Shown here one piece after another: positions 35,571 to 46,695 of a stretch of DNA of 64,000 nt. The stretch is from Pogona vitticeps (taxonomy: Eukaryota; Chordata; Lepidosauria; Squamata; Agamidae). The stretch covers positions 3,798,001 through 3,862,000 of the forward strand of contig NC_135791.1 in the NCBI RefSeq assembly GCF_051106095.1, given 5' to 3'. How positions within the stretch are numbered: the first letter of the stretch is position 1; each line of letters starts with the position of its first letter. Position numbers and translations under genes: made by a program. Below the pieces are notes generated by a model. It worked only from the letters and a program-made list of their open reading frames with translations. It searched no databases and had not been told where the DNA came from.

Positions 35571-38500
35571 ATGTGACGTAGATTTTCATTCCAGTTTTTG
35601 TTTGTCTTGTTTAGACACTAACTTTTTTTTAATTCTTGCATTTTAGTAAGAAAGCTACGTTTTTATGAATGTTAGAAACTTAATGACCTAGAATTTGTAA
35701 GTGGTCTGGGCAAGAAAAATATAATTATGTAATGCAGTGTTCAAAACTTAGCTTTTTTGATGTATAACGTCCCTACCTTGATGGCAGTGTACCGTGTGCC
35801 ATTTGAATTCCCAACTGTAAACTTTTTTTACTGTGCTTAAAATAAATAGACTAAATGTAGCCATTATGCTGACATTTCTGTTCACATTTCTGGGTGTGCA
35901 GGCAAGTATACCAGCACCTTTGAACATCCCGTAGATCACCTGAAATCTGATTGGTGTAGTTTTCAAAATGGCTTAGATTCTGCCATGACCTAAAATGTCT
36001 TCATTGGCCTACGTTACCGGTATGCAATGTTTGAGATGTAATTAGATTTGAGTATGAAACAACTTGATGGGGTAAAGTTTCAACTGAGACTAAGCTTCTA
36101 ATATTAATTTTATAGAAGCTGCAGAAAAAGTAGCATTAGATTTTGCATTTAGGTTCTTAATTTTAATTGGCCTTCAGTAGGAGAATGAAGAGAAACTTTA
36201 CAAGTGTGGGGCTTAGGCTCAAGTGATGTAGTCCCATGAATTATTTGTCCTTCCCGGATAAGAAGGTGGGAGAAAGTGGATGTTGGCAGGTATCTGGTAG
36301 CTTTTGCTGCTGGTTTCCTCAGCCTATCCCCCACTTCTATGTTCCATAATTCTGCTAGTACAGCCTGATTATACTGATCTCCCCCTAAAGGGTGGCTCAA
36401 CGTGACATGCCCTCTGACATGGCTTGATACTTAGGAAGAGGCTGGCCTAATTTGATGTTGAACTGCGTTTCACAGAAAAGCTCTCGAGTGGTGGGTGGGC
36501 ATGTGTATTCGTGATGTGAGTCATGATTTGGGAAACAGGAGAGCAGAAATGAAAGTATCCTTTTTAAACTTCAGGGTTTAAAACATGCCTAGTGTCCTGC
36601 ACTGTAGTACCTGACCAGGTAAACCTGACTTTTTGGGATCTCAATAAAATTAGAAGGTTTATGTCCTGGCTATGTAGTACAAATTTGTGATGAATTTGGG
36701 AGAAAAGATGAGCATTTCATCCTTAACCTACTGTATCATGTGCATGAATTCAAGGTGTGCTGAACTCCATACACTGGAGACCTCTAATGTGCTGGGTGCC
36801 AAGTTTCCCAGTGTAAAAGTAACTATAGGTTGATGAAAAGATCAACCTGATTTGAAAGATTACTCTGATTTAATTCTGTACTTTTTTCTCATACAATATT
36901 TGAGTGTCATATGGTATCTGGTTCTTTAAATCAGGGGTGGGGAGCAGTTTCCCCCTTTTCTGCTGAGGGCTGCATTCCCTGGGAATAATTGTCAGGGAGC
37001 TGCATGCTAGCAAAGAGCAGATCTGGACCCTAGGTTCAGCAGACCCAACTCATTTGCCTCCTTTCTTTCTCCAGCATTTCTTAAGAGGTCTGGACTTAAT
37101 TCACTTGGAGAGCGCATGTTTCCTTCCCAAAATCTATTTCGGCTTGTTTTCCTCTTCTCCATACCATTCGCTCCTCCTTGTGTGGGGCTTCCTTTTCCAC
37201 TATGAAATTTGGTTAACGGTCACATATGGCCCCTGGACCCTGATGGTTTCCCCACCCCTACTTTAAATGTCTCAATCTATTTTTGGGAAGAGTGGACTGT
37301 CTGTAATGTTCTTGCAGCATGAGTGGATACGATCTTGGTGCCATCAGTTATTAAGAACTTGGACTAAAGCTTTTGTACTAAGCAAATGTTTCCTGCACAA
37401 GAATCCTGATAAACTTTTGACGGTCATGCTTGCTGGATGACTGGCCTCTAATTTAGGGTTGTGGTTGGAATGATTGACTTTCACAGAAAGTGTTCCAAGA
37501 AGTTACAACGTGACACCAGCAACTTATTCAAATAATAGGAATAACGATAACCTGCAGTTTTTTTGCACTGGAGACTAATGGAGAGATGTTTTTGTAATAC
37601 AATTCAGTGAAATTTGGAGTTCTTGTTGGGTTTTAAGGGCTCAGCCTTGGGTTGGGGGTTTCTAAGGATTGTGCGTGGGACATGTACTCTAGGAATTCAG
37701 ATTAATGGGTGGGGCCTCTCGAGATGGACACTAATTTTCAGTTTATTTTTCAGATTACATGCCATTTTCCTTTAGGATGCTGGCCCATATCCTAAACCAT
37801 GCTCTTTTGTAGGCTGATGATCTTATTAACTTTCCTGAGGTCCATCTCTTGTTTCATTCTGCCTAAAATCAGGTGTATGCGAAGAATAACACAGGAAGTA
37901 GTGAGAGTTGCAGAAGACACTGAGACCTTATTTGAGAAATGCAATATCTCTCAGCTGCACACACATTTAAACTCCTGTGCAGCAGTCTGACTTCAAAAAC
38001 CCATGCAGTAGGCTGGGTCCTGAGTCTGTAGATGAACCAATTTTGAGTTTTCACTGAATTGAATGTTCTGTTTCATTAGTAGATTTCCCCCCCCCATTTG
38101 GGTTTCAACATGTATTTAAGCTTGTCTGCTGGTGCACTTTCTGCAGATGAGTGACTTCCTATTCTGCATGCCCATTCAGCTTCTGGTTCATGTATTTAAA
38201 AAGGGTCTCAGTGCAACGCCCAGAGGGCCCTCCCCTGTTTTCACACCCCTAGCATGTTATAAACACATTCTTGCCCATTATAATGCAAAACTGAATTTCT
38301 GTTTCTGTGCGTATTCTGTGGTATCTTTGTTTTCTTAAAAAAAAAGTTCTTGGCATCTCTTTGGCAACTGCTTGTGGCAGCATGCTTTTTTTTCTGGAGT
38401 TTGGGACTGCAAGTTGACACGGTTTTAAAGTAGTGCCCTGCTACATAACAGCACTTAGACAGCATTTCTGCAGTGCATAACTGTGAGGAACGTAGTACCA

Positions 38501-41309
38501 CAAGTGGCAATGGACATTAGGACCTGGATGTAGTATTCCTGCTTGCTCCGAGATTCTCATTGTCGCCTGCACACAGGTAGGTAAAAAGCACTATAAATCT
38601 AACTTGGTGACTTTCTGTGTAATCTTGCTGTGGGGTACTCTGGCATCACACTTCCGACCATGGGATTTCAGTGCAGCACTCCCTGTACTATGTGGTACTT
38701 AGAATTGAGGCCTGAACTGCCATTGGAATTAGGCAGCCTGAACTGTAATGCTGGGACTTGTGCCTCAGACCCGTGATTTCTTCATGCTTACGACTTTCCA
38801 TCTTTACTGTGTGTCAGAAGAATTTTTTAGAGCTCAAGTGGGTGGGTGGGGAATGGATATAGCCGGTAAATACCTTAAAAAGTCCTCTTTGGCGCTCATA
38901 ATAGGAATAAGTACTTGTACTTAATATGTGATTAGGGCTCATGATAGCAGTTATATAGCCCTCTTCGGGCTAGACAGATAAATGCATTGATTACTTGCTC
39001 TGGGCTATAAATGGTTGCTGTTTTGGGGTGTGGTATAATGCAACTTCAGTGGTCAGTCATGCAATGTGTTTGGGTGGCTGTGGGATGATGGCTGTGGTAT
39101 TTGCTCAAGTGATATACCGAAAAATTGGGAGCTCCCACTTCTCATATGGCATGCATCTTTCTCTAGAAATGTATCTTCCTCGGCTTCTTTGATGGGGAAC
39201 ATACATCGTAGTCACATGCCTGACATGTATTGCCCTCCAGGTCTTTTGGCTTTGTTGTGCTAGTTAGTTGAATGTGTTTTCAAAGTGATTTCTCTGCTCT
39301 GGTTTTTGGCCAGTCCACAAGAATTAGCAGTATTTTATTTAAGCCTAAAGTGTGTTTTTATCAGTCCTAGGCAGGTATTGTAATTCCAGTAAAAAGACTT
39401 ACTAAATGAGCAGGATTCAGCAATGAATCTGGCAGATAATAAAGTCTGGGATAAACCAATATCTCAGTAAGCTGCAAGAGAAAAGCGTACTTGAGGTCCT
39501 GTCCATATGGACAGCATATACACTATGCAAGATTCTTTTTGCTCACACTAAGCTAGATCTTCATAGCTAGTGGCAACAGATCCACTCTGAACTTAGTAAA
39601 GAACAAAGCAGTATCCTTGCTGTGCAACTGGGTAGCAATTCTTGCCAACCATAGTAAGTCCAATATACAAAGGGTTTACTTGATGTGTGGGACTATACTA
39701 ATAAGTATTGCTCTCTGTACAGTTGGATTCTGTAGATGCTTCCCTCTTAAGACACATGAATTGGAGTAGGTCTGTGGGGTAGCGTCCTGCTACAGTGATG
39801 TGAAAGAATACAACAAATACCTTTAATTAAAGGCAGTAACTCTTTGTCTCCTTTAAAATCCCATTTTGTGTCAGTGGCATGAAAAATAAGTTCCCAAGTG
39901 CTGGCATTGGGTTCCATTTTTAACGGTTTTAATGCTTCATTCTGGTCTGTGTTTTTCATTCTTCAATAACGCTGACTTCAGAGCTCAGAAGTGTGGTGCC
40001 AGAATACATTTATGCGTAATTTGATAGGCCTTCAGTTCCGATTGCTGGTGCTGTCAGGAAGGAGAAGCACTGCATCTTTTGGTGGGGGGAGGGAGGGAGG
40101 CGTTTCTGCACTGAGTGTGCAAAACGTACCTGTTGGCTGACATCCCCCCCCTTCCCCATCCCAGTAGCTCAGCAGAAGCCGGAGACTAGAGTATATGTGT
40201 CCCAGCAAAATGTGGGCTACGTCTCTGCTACCGATTTCCAGGAAGGCCTATGGTCACATAACGTACATTAAAATGGAGTCCAACATGAACAGATTGTGCT
40301 TTTTTAAGGTTGGTTTGGACCATGGGTTGTTTCCCACCATCCCAGCTAGCAAGGTTGGAATCAACAGGTCAGTTGCAGATCTGTCTTTATGCCACTTTGG
40401 TGGGTTTTAAGCGGGAGGGCGGCTGGCCAGGTGGGGGCGAGAAGAACTAGGGAGCTTTCTCCCATTGCATTTCTAGATGAGCATGTGCCCGTGAAAAGCC
40501 CATGGTGCTGTATATAAATCCCCCTCTGCTAACTACAGCATTGAACGCCCCCGTGCAGGAAAATGTGGGAAGGGCTGTCTGCAAAAGAATAGCTAGTGAT
40601 GGGAAAGACCATAATCTGTGCTCTCTGTTTTAAAACATGTTCCTTCTGTTTTTGCAACAAAAAAAAATTAGCAATAAGCCAAGATGTGGACTTGAGGGAG
40701 ACTGGCACATTGGCTGACTCAGCAGTGTCTCTTTGCCTTTTTTAAGGGCCTTAAAAAGTTGCAGGTAGAAAGTCTGCCCTTTGACTCGCTGTGTGCCCTT
40801 AAACGAGGCTTCCTTGAAAAGGGTTTTGGGGACAGGAACCAATGGCAAGGGTGGCGGAAGCTAGTAAGAAGATCAGTAGACTAAATTCCTGTCTGTACTG
40901 TGAAATTGAGACATTAGCCATTAGTTAATTACTTCTTGGGGAGGTGAGGTTTTGGTAGCAAATTAAGAGAGGCAACCATGTAGTGGAACCACAGTGGCTT
41001 TACATCTGCACAAAAAGGGTCGACAGACCTCTCTGGCTGCAAATGTCCTTATGCTTAGGTTGGCAGTTGAGGATTAAGAAGCCATTAAGGCTAGCTGCAT
41101 TTGCTCACTCTTCTGTGTTCAAGTCTTTCAAATAAAACATTCATCTTTTCCTTGTGCCCCCATGCTCCTTCCCAACAACTATTGGCAGAATTTGTAAAGA
41201 CCCCTCAGTTCACCAGTCTGCAAATGAACTCTTGCTTAAACTTTAAATTTTGTTTTCAGAAACTTTGCCAGTGCGTTTTCCCCTACTAACTTCACTTCTT
41301 ATCCTTTAG
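35571..41309 (+). other. SFPQ: SFPQ 3' UTR and downstream intron
   Basis: AATAAA at 35841-35846, about 270 bases past the stop, is a likely proximal poly(A) signal; another is at 36643-36648. The rest has no gene and only one clear transposon copy (36932-37260), strikingly few for this window. It would be intron for transcripts that skip exon 10 and splice to the exon at 41310. Confidence 0.65.
36932..37260. mobile_element. hAT-like MITE with perfect TSD
   Basis: Starts CAGGGGTGGGGAGCAGTTTCC and ends GATGGTTTCCCCACCCCTA. The flanks at 36924-36931 and 37261-37268 are both CTTTAAAT, a perfect 8-bp duplication. Non-coding. Confidence 0.85.
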
Positions 41310-41357
41310 GTGAAAGTAATACCAGCTGGATGAAACCGGAGTGCTGCTCCCCATGAG
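41310..41357 (+). other. SFPQ: SFPQ downstream alternative exon A
   Basis: Acceptor CTTCTTATCCTTTAG and donor GAG-GTAAGG frame a 48-base exon. Spliced from exon 9 (which ends after a whole ATG codon) it reads VKVIPAG and then TGA. That would give a protein lacking the 45-residue exon 10 end and carrying a seven-residue tail. Human short SFPQ is, as I recall, 669 aa, that is 662 plus 7, which fits this arrangement exactly. The stop lies well upstream of further junctions, so nonsense-mediated decay is expected. Confidence 0.65.
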
Positions 41358-41399
41358 GTAAGGATTTTCATCTCTCCTATATGTAAATGAGTGATCAGG

Positions 41400-41665
41400 C
41401 ACTTACCGTTTTGGAAGGGGAGAGTTGATTACTGTTGAACCCTGCAATGTTAGGAGAGCATTTCCCAGACCCTGATACTGGGAAAGAGTGAAGGCAAGAG
41501 GAGAAGGGGACAGACAACAGAGGACGAGATGGTTGGACAGGGTCATCAAAGCTACCAACATGAATTTGACCCAACTCCGGGAGGCAGTGGAAGACAGGAG
41601 GGCCTGGCGTGCTCTGGTCCATGGGGTCACAAAGAGTCCAGCAAGACTTAAAGACTAAACAACAA
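41400..41665 (+). repeat. BovB/RTE LINE, 3' end
   Basis: GAGGACGAGATGGTTGGACA, CTCCGGGAGGCAGTGGAAGA and CATGGGGTCACAAAGAGTCC are the C-terminal coding end of BovB, very like the ruminant sequence. It starts about 40 bases after SFPQ exon A, in the same sense. Confidence 0.85.
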
Positions 41666-41891
41666 CAAACCCTGCAAATCTTTCAGGGAGCATATTGGGA
41701 CATCTTTGTCACTTTATATGTCTGCTACGTTGAGATTTCTTCTGTTGCTTAGCTGACTTACTCCATCTATTAATTGCCAGTTACATCTGCAGGCAGCAGA
41801 AGAGTTATGGGGAGACAGGGTGGCTCTGAGGTCCATTGCTTTGCCTGATGTTGTGTACTGCTGTGTACCTATACTCACTTGTATCTTAGAA

Positions 41892-42112
41892 CAGTGGTCC
41901 ACAGCCTTTTCTGAACCACTGACTGGTTGGGGGGGGTCTGTGCGCGGGGGGCACCCCCTGCACTTGTGGGTGGGCAGGGTGCGCTTGTGTGCATGCACAG
42001 GTGACGGGATGCGCTTATGCATGCATAGAGGGGTGAGATCTGTGTGTGTGGCCCAGTCCCACTAAGGCCGTGGACCGGCACTGGGCTGCAGATGGGGGAT
42101 TGGGGACCCCTG
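41892..42112. mobile_element. hAT-like MITE with TSD
   Basis: Begins CAGTGGTCCACAGCCTTTTC and ends GGGGGATTGGGGACCCCTG. The flanks TCTTAGAA (41884-41891) and TCTTAGAG (42113-42120) are an 8-bp duplication. Same family as 44633-44872, in the opposite orientation. Confidence 0.8.
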
Positions 42113-42519
42113 TCTTAGAGCCTAAATGGAGCAGGGGCATTTATTTTTCAGTTCTTTCTTCAATCCTTAGAGGCTTGATTTGATTTCTTAAAAGCAGCTA
42201 TCACAGCTCTAAATAAAAAAAAACACTGCATTTCTGTATATGTGTACTCATAAGTAAGCCCCATTGAAACTGGTTGGAGTCTTTTCCCAGGTAAGTATGA
42301 GTAGGATCATTGACTTTGACTTAAAAGATTCCTGTGGATTCTTCATGGTTCAGATAAAATAAAATGTTAATCTTTGAATTCTAAACTTCGTGATTCCACA
42401 ATGAGTACAAGTATGACTTTTTGTGTGTATCCTTTAAATTTTTCATTACTTGAATGAAATGTTATCTTGTATGCCTTCAGCTGTTTAATCTTGCTTTGAC
42501 CAGGATTTTAGAAATAAAG

Positions 42520-42542
42520 CAATACATACATACATACATACA
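42520..42542. repeat. (CATA)n microsatellite
   Basis: About five CATA repeats just before a SINE copy. Confidence 0.8.
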
Positions 42543-42559
42543 GAGTAACGTTGACTTTT

Positions 42560-42845
42560 CTGAGTTAAGACCAGCAGTTCGAAGCCACGCGACGGAGTGA
42601 GCTCCTGTCGCTTGTCCCAGCGCCTGCCAACTAGCAGTTTGAAAGCATGTAAAAATATGAGTAGATAAATAGGTACCATCTTGGTGAGAAGGTCATGGTG
42701 TTCTGTGTCTAGTCGCGCTGGCCACGTGACCATGGAAACTCTATGGACAAAACGCTCGCTCTATGGCTTGGAGACGGGGATGAGCACCACGCCCTAGAGT
42801 CTGACACGACTGGACTAAATGTCAAGGGGAACCTTTATCTTTTAT
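42560..42845 (+). repeat. Sauria-type SINE, copy 3
   Basis: AAGCCACGCGACGGAGTGAGC through GTCTAGTCGCGCTGGCCACG to GACACGACTGGACTAAATGTC and AAGGGGAACCTTTATCTTTTA. The first part of the tRNA head is lost. Confidence 0.8.
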
Positions 42846-43381
42846 ACAGGATATATTGATTTTTATTGGTTGATTCTGGAAAAATTGTAATAGCATGTGG
42901 TGTTTGAGGTCAGGCTTGAAGTTTACATAATTGCTACGTCCTTGCTCCTTGTGGTTCAATCAGAACATTTCATGCTTAGCAAAAAATTTTAGGGTAAACG
43001 TAGAATTTGCTGTGATAAACCAGGTGTGTCAGGGGCTGGTATAGAGTTTCATGGACCAACAGCTGGGAATCTGACAGTGTGCCCAGATCTCATATTACTT
43101 TGTTTTGTAATCTTGACCGTATTTCTTTGGGCTTACTGCTAACAGTTGGTTTTTAATTGAAAGGGTAACAAAGATATATTATGGAAAATTCATTTGATGT
43201 ATTAACATAGAGGAAAGAACGGAAGATAGCCCTTTCCAAAAGGAGTCATTCCAGAAATAACGTAATTAGGTAACCAAACAAGACATAAACCCACTACTTG
43301 TCTAGTCTTGTTAGGTAAAACAAGTCCTTTTGCACTTTGCATTCATTAGTCATGTCCCAAATCATTGTTTGTTTTTTACAG

Positions 43382-43461
43382 TAGAATTCTAGCCAGTACA
43401 AGCCAGCACAGAAGGAAAGGTGGTGAGCGGAAAGCCTGACGGTAACAAGCCGGTAACGAAG
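43382..43461 (+). other. SFPQ: SFPQ downstream non-coding exon B
   Basis: Acceptor TTGTTTGTTTTTTACAG and donor GAAG-GTAAGA bound an 80-base exon. An alternative donor GTG-GTGAGC lies inside it (about 43422). It would be 3' UTR after the exon A stop. Confidence 0.5.
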
Positions 43462-44249
43462 GTAAGAGTTACGGTTGAAGATTAGATTGTTTTATTGGCT
43501 ATATGGGAACCAGTAGTCCAAGTGCATTTTTAGCATATGCTTTTCATGAGTGATGAGTTAAACCACTTCTTGCATGCCTTCTCACAACAAAGTGGACACT
43601 ACAGTAGGTATATAGGTGGGTGGGTGTGTATTTAGCAGATCAGTGGTTTCCAGTCTCTTTCAACTTGCAGCCCCCTTTAATAATACCCAAGTAACCTGCA
43701 GCCCGCCCACCCCCCCAGCTATGTTTGCATGAAAAGACATTTTTAATGGGGTAAACTCATCCCTTTTCAGAAAATAGAGGCTTCTTTCTCTTCCCGCCCA
43801 AAGGGTCTGTTTCTCATACATACACATATACACTAACTTTAATACCTTGCTCTAAAAAGTCAAGGAAGTTATTTAACAAGGGCCACAACACACACACATA
43901 AGGTGACCTAGTACCCTTCCAGAAAACACTTTGTGACACACACACACCCTTGGGGAGTCACAGCCCCCAGGTTGGGAAATACTGATTCAGATTGACAGAG
44001 GCCAAAATGTAAAGGCTTTTGCATTTGAAGGTTTATCTTAGTGGGTATGTTTCTTCTGCTAACATCTCAACAATATTGTATATGACTTCGCAAAGTTCTG
44101 CTTGGATTGCAGTTTGTGTCATTCATTTTAAACCTGCTGCTGCGCCTGCTAAGCCATGCTGAGGTTCACCTCTTTGTATGTCGCCATTTGGCGTGCTCAT
44201 TTTGTTTCCTACCAGTAGGGTTCTAACTTGGTGTTTTTTGATTATGCAG

Positions 44250-44345
44250 GGAAAAGAAGCCGGACCTGAATATTGAAGAGAAGTATGCCGAGGACATGGC
44301 AGAGGCTTTTTGAAATCTTCAATAAATTAAAAACTTTTACAAATA
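44250..44345 (+). other. SFPQ: SFPQ downstream terminal exon C
   Basis: Acceptor TGTTTTTTGATTATGCAG at 44232-44249. The exon runs to AATAAA at 44321-44326, with GT-rich sequence just beyond (44347 on), a complete 3' end. With exons A and B it makes a spliced 3' UTR for the short SFPQ transcript. Confidence 0.55.
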
Positions 44346-44632
44346 TAATGTGGTTGTTTTTTTTTAAGAGCAAAAAACCAAGAGAAAAGAGCAAAAAACC
44401 AAGAGATATTAAAAATATCTGATCTGTAGATATCTGATGAACCTGTGATGATGAAGAATCAAATACCTTGGGTTGAGATTTTTTGTTCCTTGGACATCTT
44501 GCCACTGGGGTGCTGTTGAGCAGAAAGGGTCCAGTCATGATGGGATGTAGGTCCTATTAAATGTGCTGAAGTTGGCAGCTTCAGTGCCAAGTTGTGTGCA
44601 TACCTTTACAGTTGGAAGCGTAGCCATTAAGG

Positions 44633-44872
44633 CAGAGGTCCCCAACCCCTGGTCTGTAGCCTGAGCTGGACCGGGCTGCCCCCCCCCCGGCATGCACTCA
44701 CCCCTGCACAGCCCATTTGTGGCTGTTTGCCCACTCCAGCACATTCGTGTGAGCGCTGCACCACCATCTGCGCATGCGTGCACCCGTGCAAGAGAGTGCT
44801 CTGAGTGCAAGCGCAGGGGGTGCCCCGCCTTCCCCAGCCGGTCTGCGGACCAAAAAAGGTTGGGGACCGCTG
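44633..44872. mobile_element. hAT-like MITE with TSD
   Basis: Begins CAGAGGTCCCCAACCCCTGG and ends AAAAGGTTGGGGACCGCTG. The flanks CATTAAGG (44625-44632) and CACTAAGG (44873-44880) are an 8-bp duplication with one mismatch. Partner of 41892-42112. Confidence 0.8.
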
Positions 44873-45329
44873 CACTAAGGAACAAAAGGAAGTGGCATGA
44901 ACTGAATTTTAGTCCCCACCAGTATAAATTGTAGATGAATAGCCAATAGGCATAGCTGTATTTCTTTTTCTCTTTGTGCATCACTCTGCGTGGGTGGCTG
45001 TGCCACCTCTGGCAGGTTTTTGACTCCCACCTGTATAAACCTTAGGTTGCCATCCCAGATAGAGGCAGCAGAGAGAGTGCCATAGAAGGGAATAGAGAAG
45101 TGCATGAACTGCGGCTTTGGTGGTCCATGTCAGTTCGTCCTTTTGGTGTTCGGTGCTTCCCAGATCTCCCGGGCAGCAGCTGGACACCCAATGTCAGTTC
45201 ATTTGCACTGTTTCCAAGGAGACTCTTTATGTCTCACTTGGACCTGTATCGCTCAGCTGGTAATTTTATAAAACATTAACAAAATGGTTTACAATAACAA
45301 GATCCACAGAGGCAGTGCGGTAGTGTATT

Positions 45330-45480
45330 AATCATCACCATCATCTTAGAACTGCAGAGCTGGAAAAAAACGCTATATATCATAGAGTCCAACTCCTGTC
45401 AAGGAAGCCCAGTGGAGAATCAAAATTCCCAGCCTCTGACTCCATAGCCAGGTGCCTAAACCACTATTAATTCCATAGTA
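45330..45480 (+). repeat. SINE/CR1-like fragment
   Basis: CAGAGCTGGAAAAAAACGCT, ATCATAGAGTCCAACTCCTGTC and a tRNA-like end (CTCTGACTCCATAGCCAGGT, then GCCTAAACCA). Boundaries are approximate. Confidence 0.5.
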
Positions 45481-45579
45481 ATTTTGCTGAAACTACTTCT
45501 AATCCCCTGCTGTTCAGCACCTACTTTGAAAATTTCTGACTTTGGGAAACTAATGCACATTTCTAATAAAGTGGATAAT

Positions 45580-46250
45580 AGAAACAAGGGCTTCCAAGGT
45601 CAGACCGGGGGGTCAAGGAGCACCCCCAAGCTGCCGACCCTGTCCTTTAGGGGGAGTGTAATCCCGTCTAAGGCAGGGAAATGGCCCTTTAACCTATCTG
45701 GCAGGGCACCTACCAGCAGCACTTTAGACTTGTCTGGGTTGAGCCTTAGTTTATTGACCTTCATCCAGAACATTATCGAGTCCAGGCACGAGTTCAGAAC
45801 GGTGACTGCCACACCTGGATTGGTAGAGAATGAGAGGTAGAGCTGGGTGTTGTCAGCATATTGCTGACTCAGCCCAAACCTAACAACCTCCCCCAGCTGT
45901 TTCATGTAGATATTGAACAGCATAGGGGACAGTATAGAGCCCTGAGGAACCCCATGACGTAAACGCCATGGATCAGAGCTACTGTCCCCCAGCACCACCT
46001 TCTGGACATGATCAGCCAGGTAGGAGCGGAACCACTGTAAAACGGTGCCTCCCATTCCTATCCCAGCCAATCTGTCCAGAAGGACACCATGGTCGATGGT
46101 GTCCAAAGACGCTGAGAGGTCCAGGAGAATCAACAGGGATGCATTGCCCCGTCTTTCTCCCGGCAAAGGTCGTTAAACGGTGACCAAGGCAGTTTCCATC
46201 CCATAACCCGGCCTGAAACCAGAATGAAATGGATCTAGTAGGCTTAAGCT
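45580..46250 (-). pseudogene. CR1/L3-type LINE reverse-transcriptase fragment
   Basis: On minus, 189 codons stay open with reverse-transcriptase blocks in order: LLDLSASLDTIDHGVLLDRL, WFRSYLADHVQKVVLGD, HGVPQGSILSPMLFNIYMK, then QYADNTQLYLSFS and KLRLNPDKSKVLLVG. These are palm and finger motifs of a CR1-clade (L3-like) non-LTR element. The catalytic box reads YADN instead of YADD, so the copy is dead. The endonuclease part and 3' end are absent. Upstream on the same strand the typical RPGYGMET remnant can still be read. Confidence 0.85.
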
Positions 46251-46299
46251 ACAGGAAACTAGATTTAGGACGAGTACCTAAACAGTTAACTTCTTAACT

Positions 46300-46418
46300 T
46301 CGAGCAGTATGACAATGGAATGGATGACCTGCTTTGACTAGAATTTCTGCCTTTTATGGGGTGGGTTGGACTCAATGGGCTTCTTGGCCCTTTCCAACTC
46401 AATTGTTCTATAGATTCA
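46300..46418 (+). repeat. CR1 LINE 3' tail
   Basis: GTGGGTTGGACTCAATGGGC, then TTCTTGGCCCTTTCCAACTC and AATTGTTCTATAGATTC, matches the CR1 3' end, whose terminal ATTCTATGA-like repeat is well known in birds and reptiles. Confidence 0.7.
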
Positions 46419-46695
46419 AGTCTAGATTTAAAATTTCCAAAAAAAAAAAAAAAACTTCGTGCTGCTGCTATTTCCTTGTAATGAAAAGCACTGCTATTCC
46501 AAACCTTGTCGATACATTTAACCCCAAGCCTGTTACTAATGAATATTGCATAGAGCTCGGGTTTGAATTACTGATCTGTAAGATGAGAACCTCGTCAGGG
46601 GGTTGGGAGAAGCACCGACGAAGGGCTGTTCTCCAAATCAGCCAGTAGCCCCTTGGTTCTCGTGGTGAAGGGGCCTTGGTGGCCCGGATAAGATA

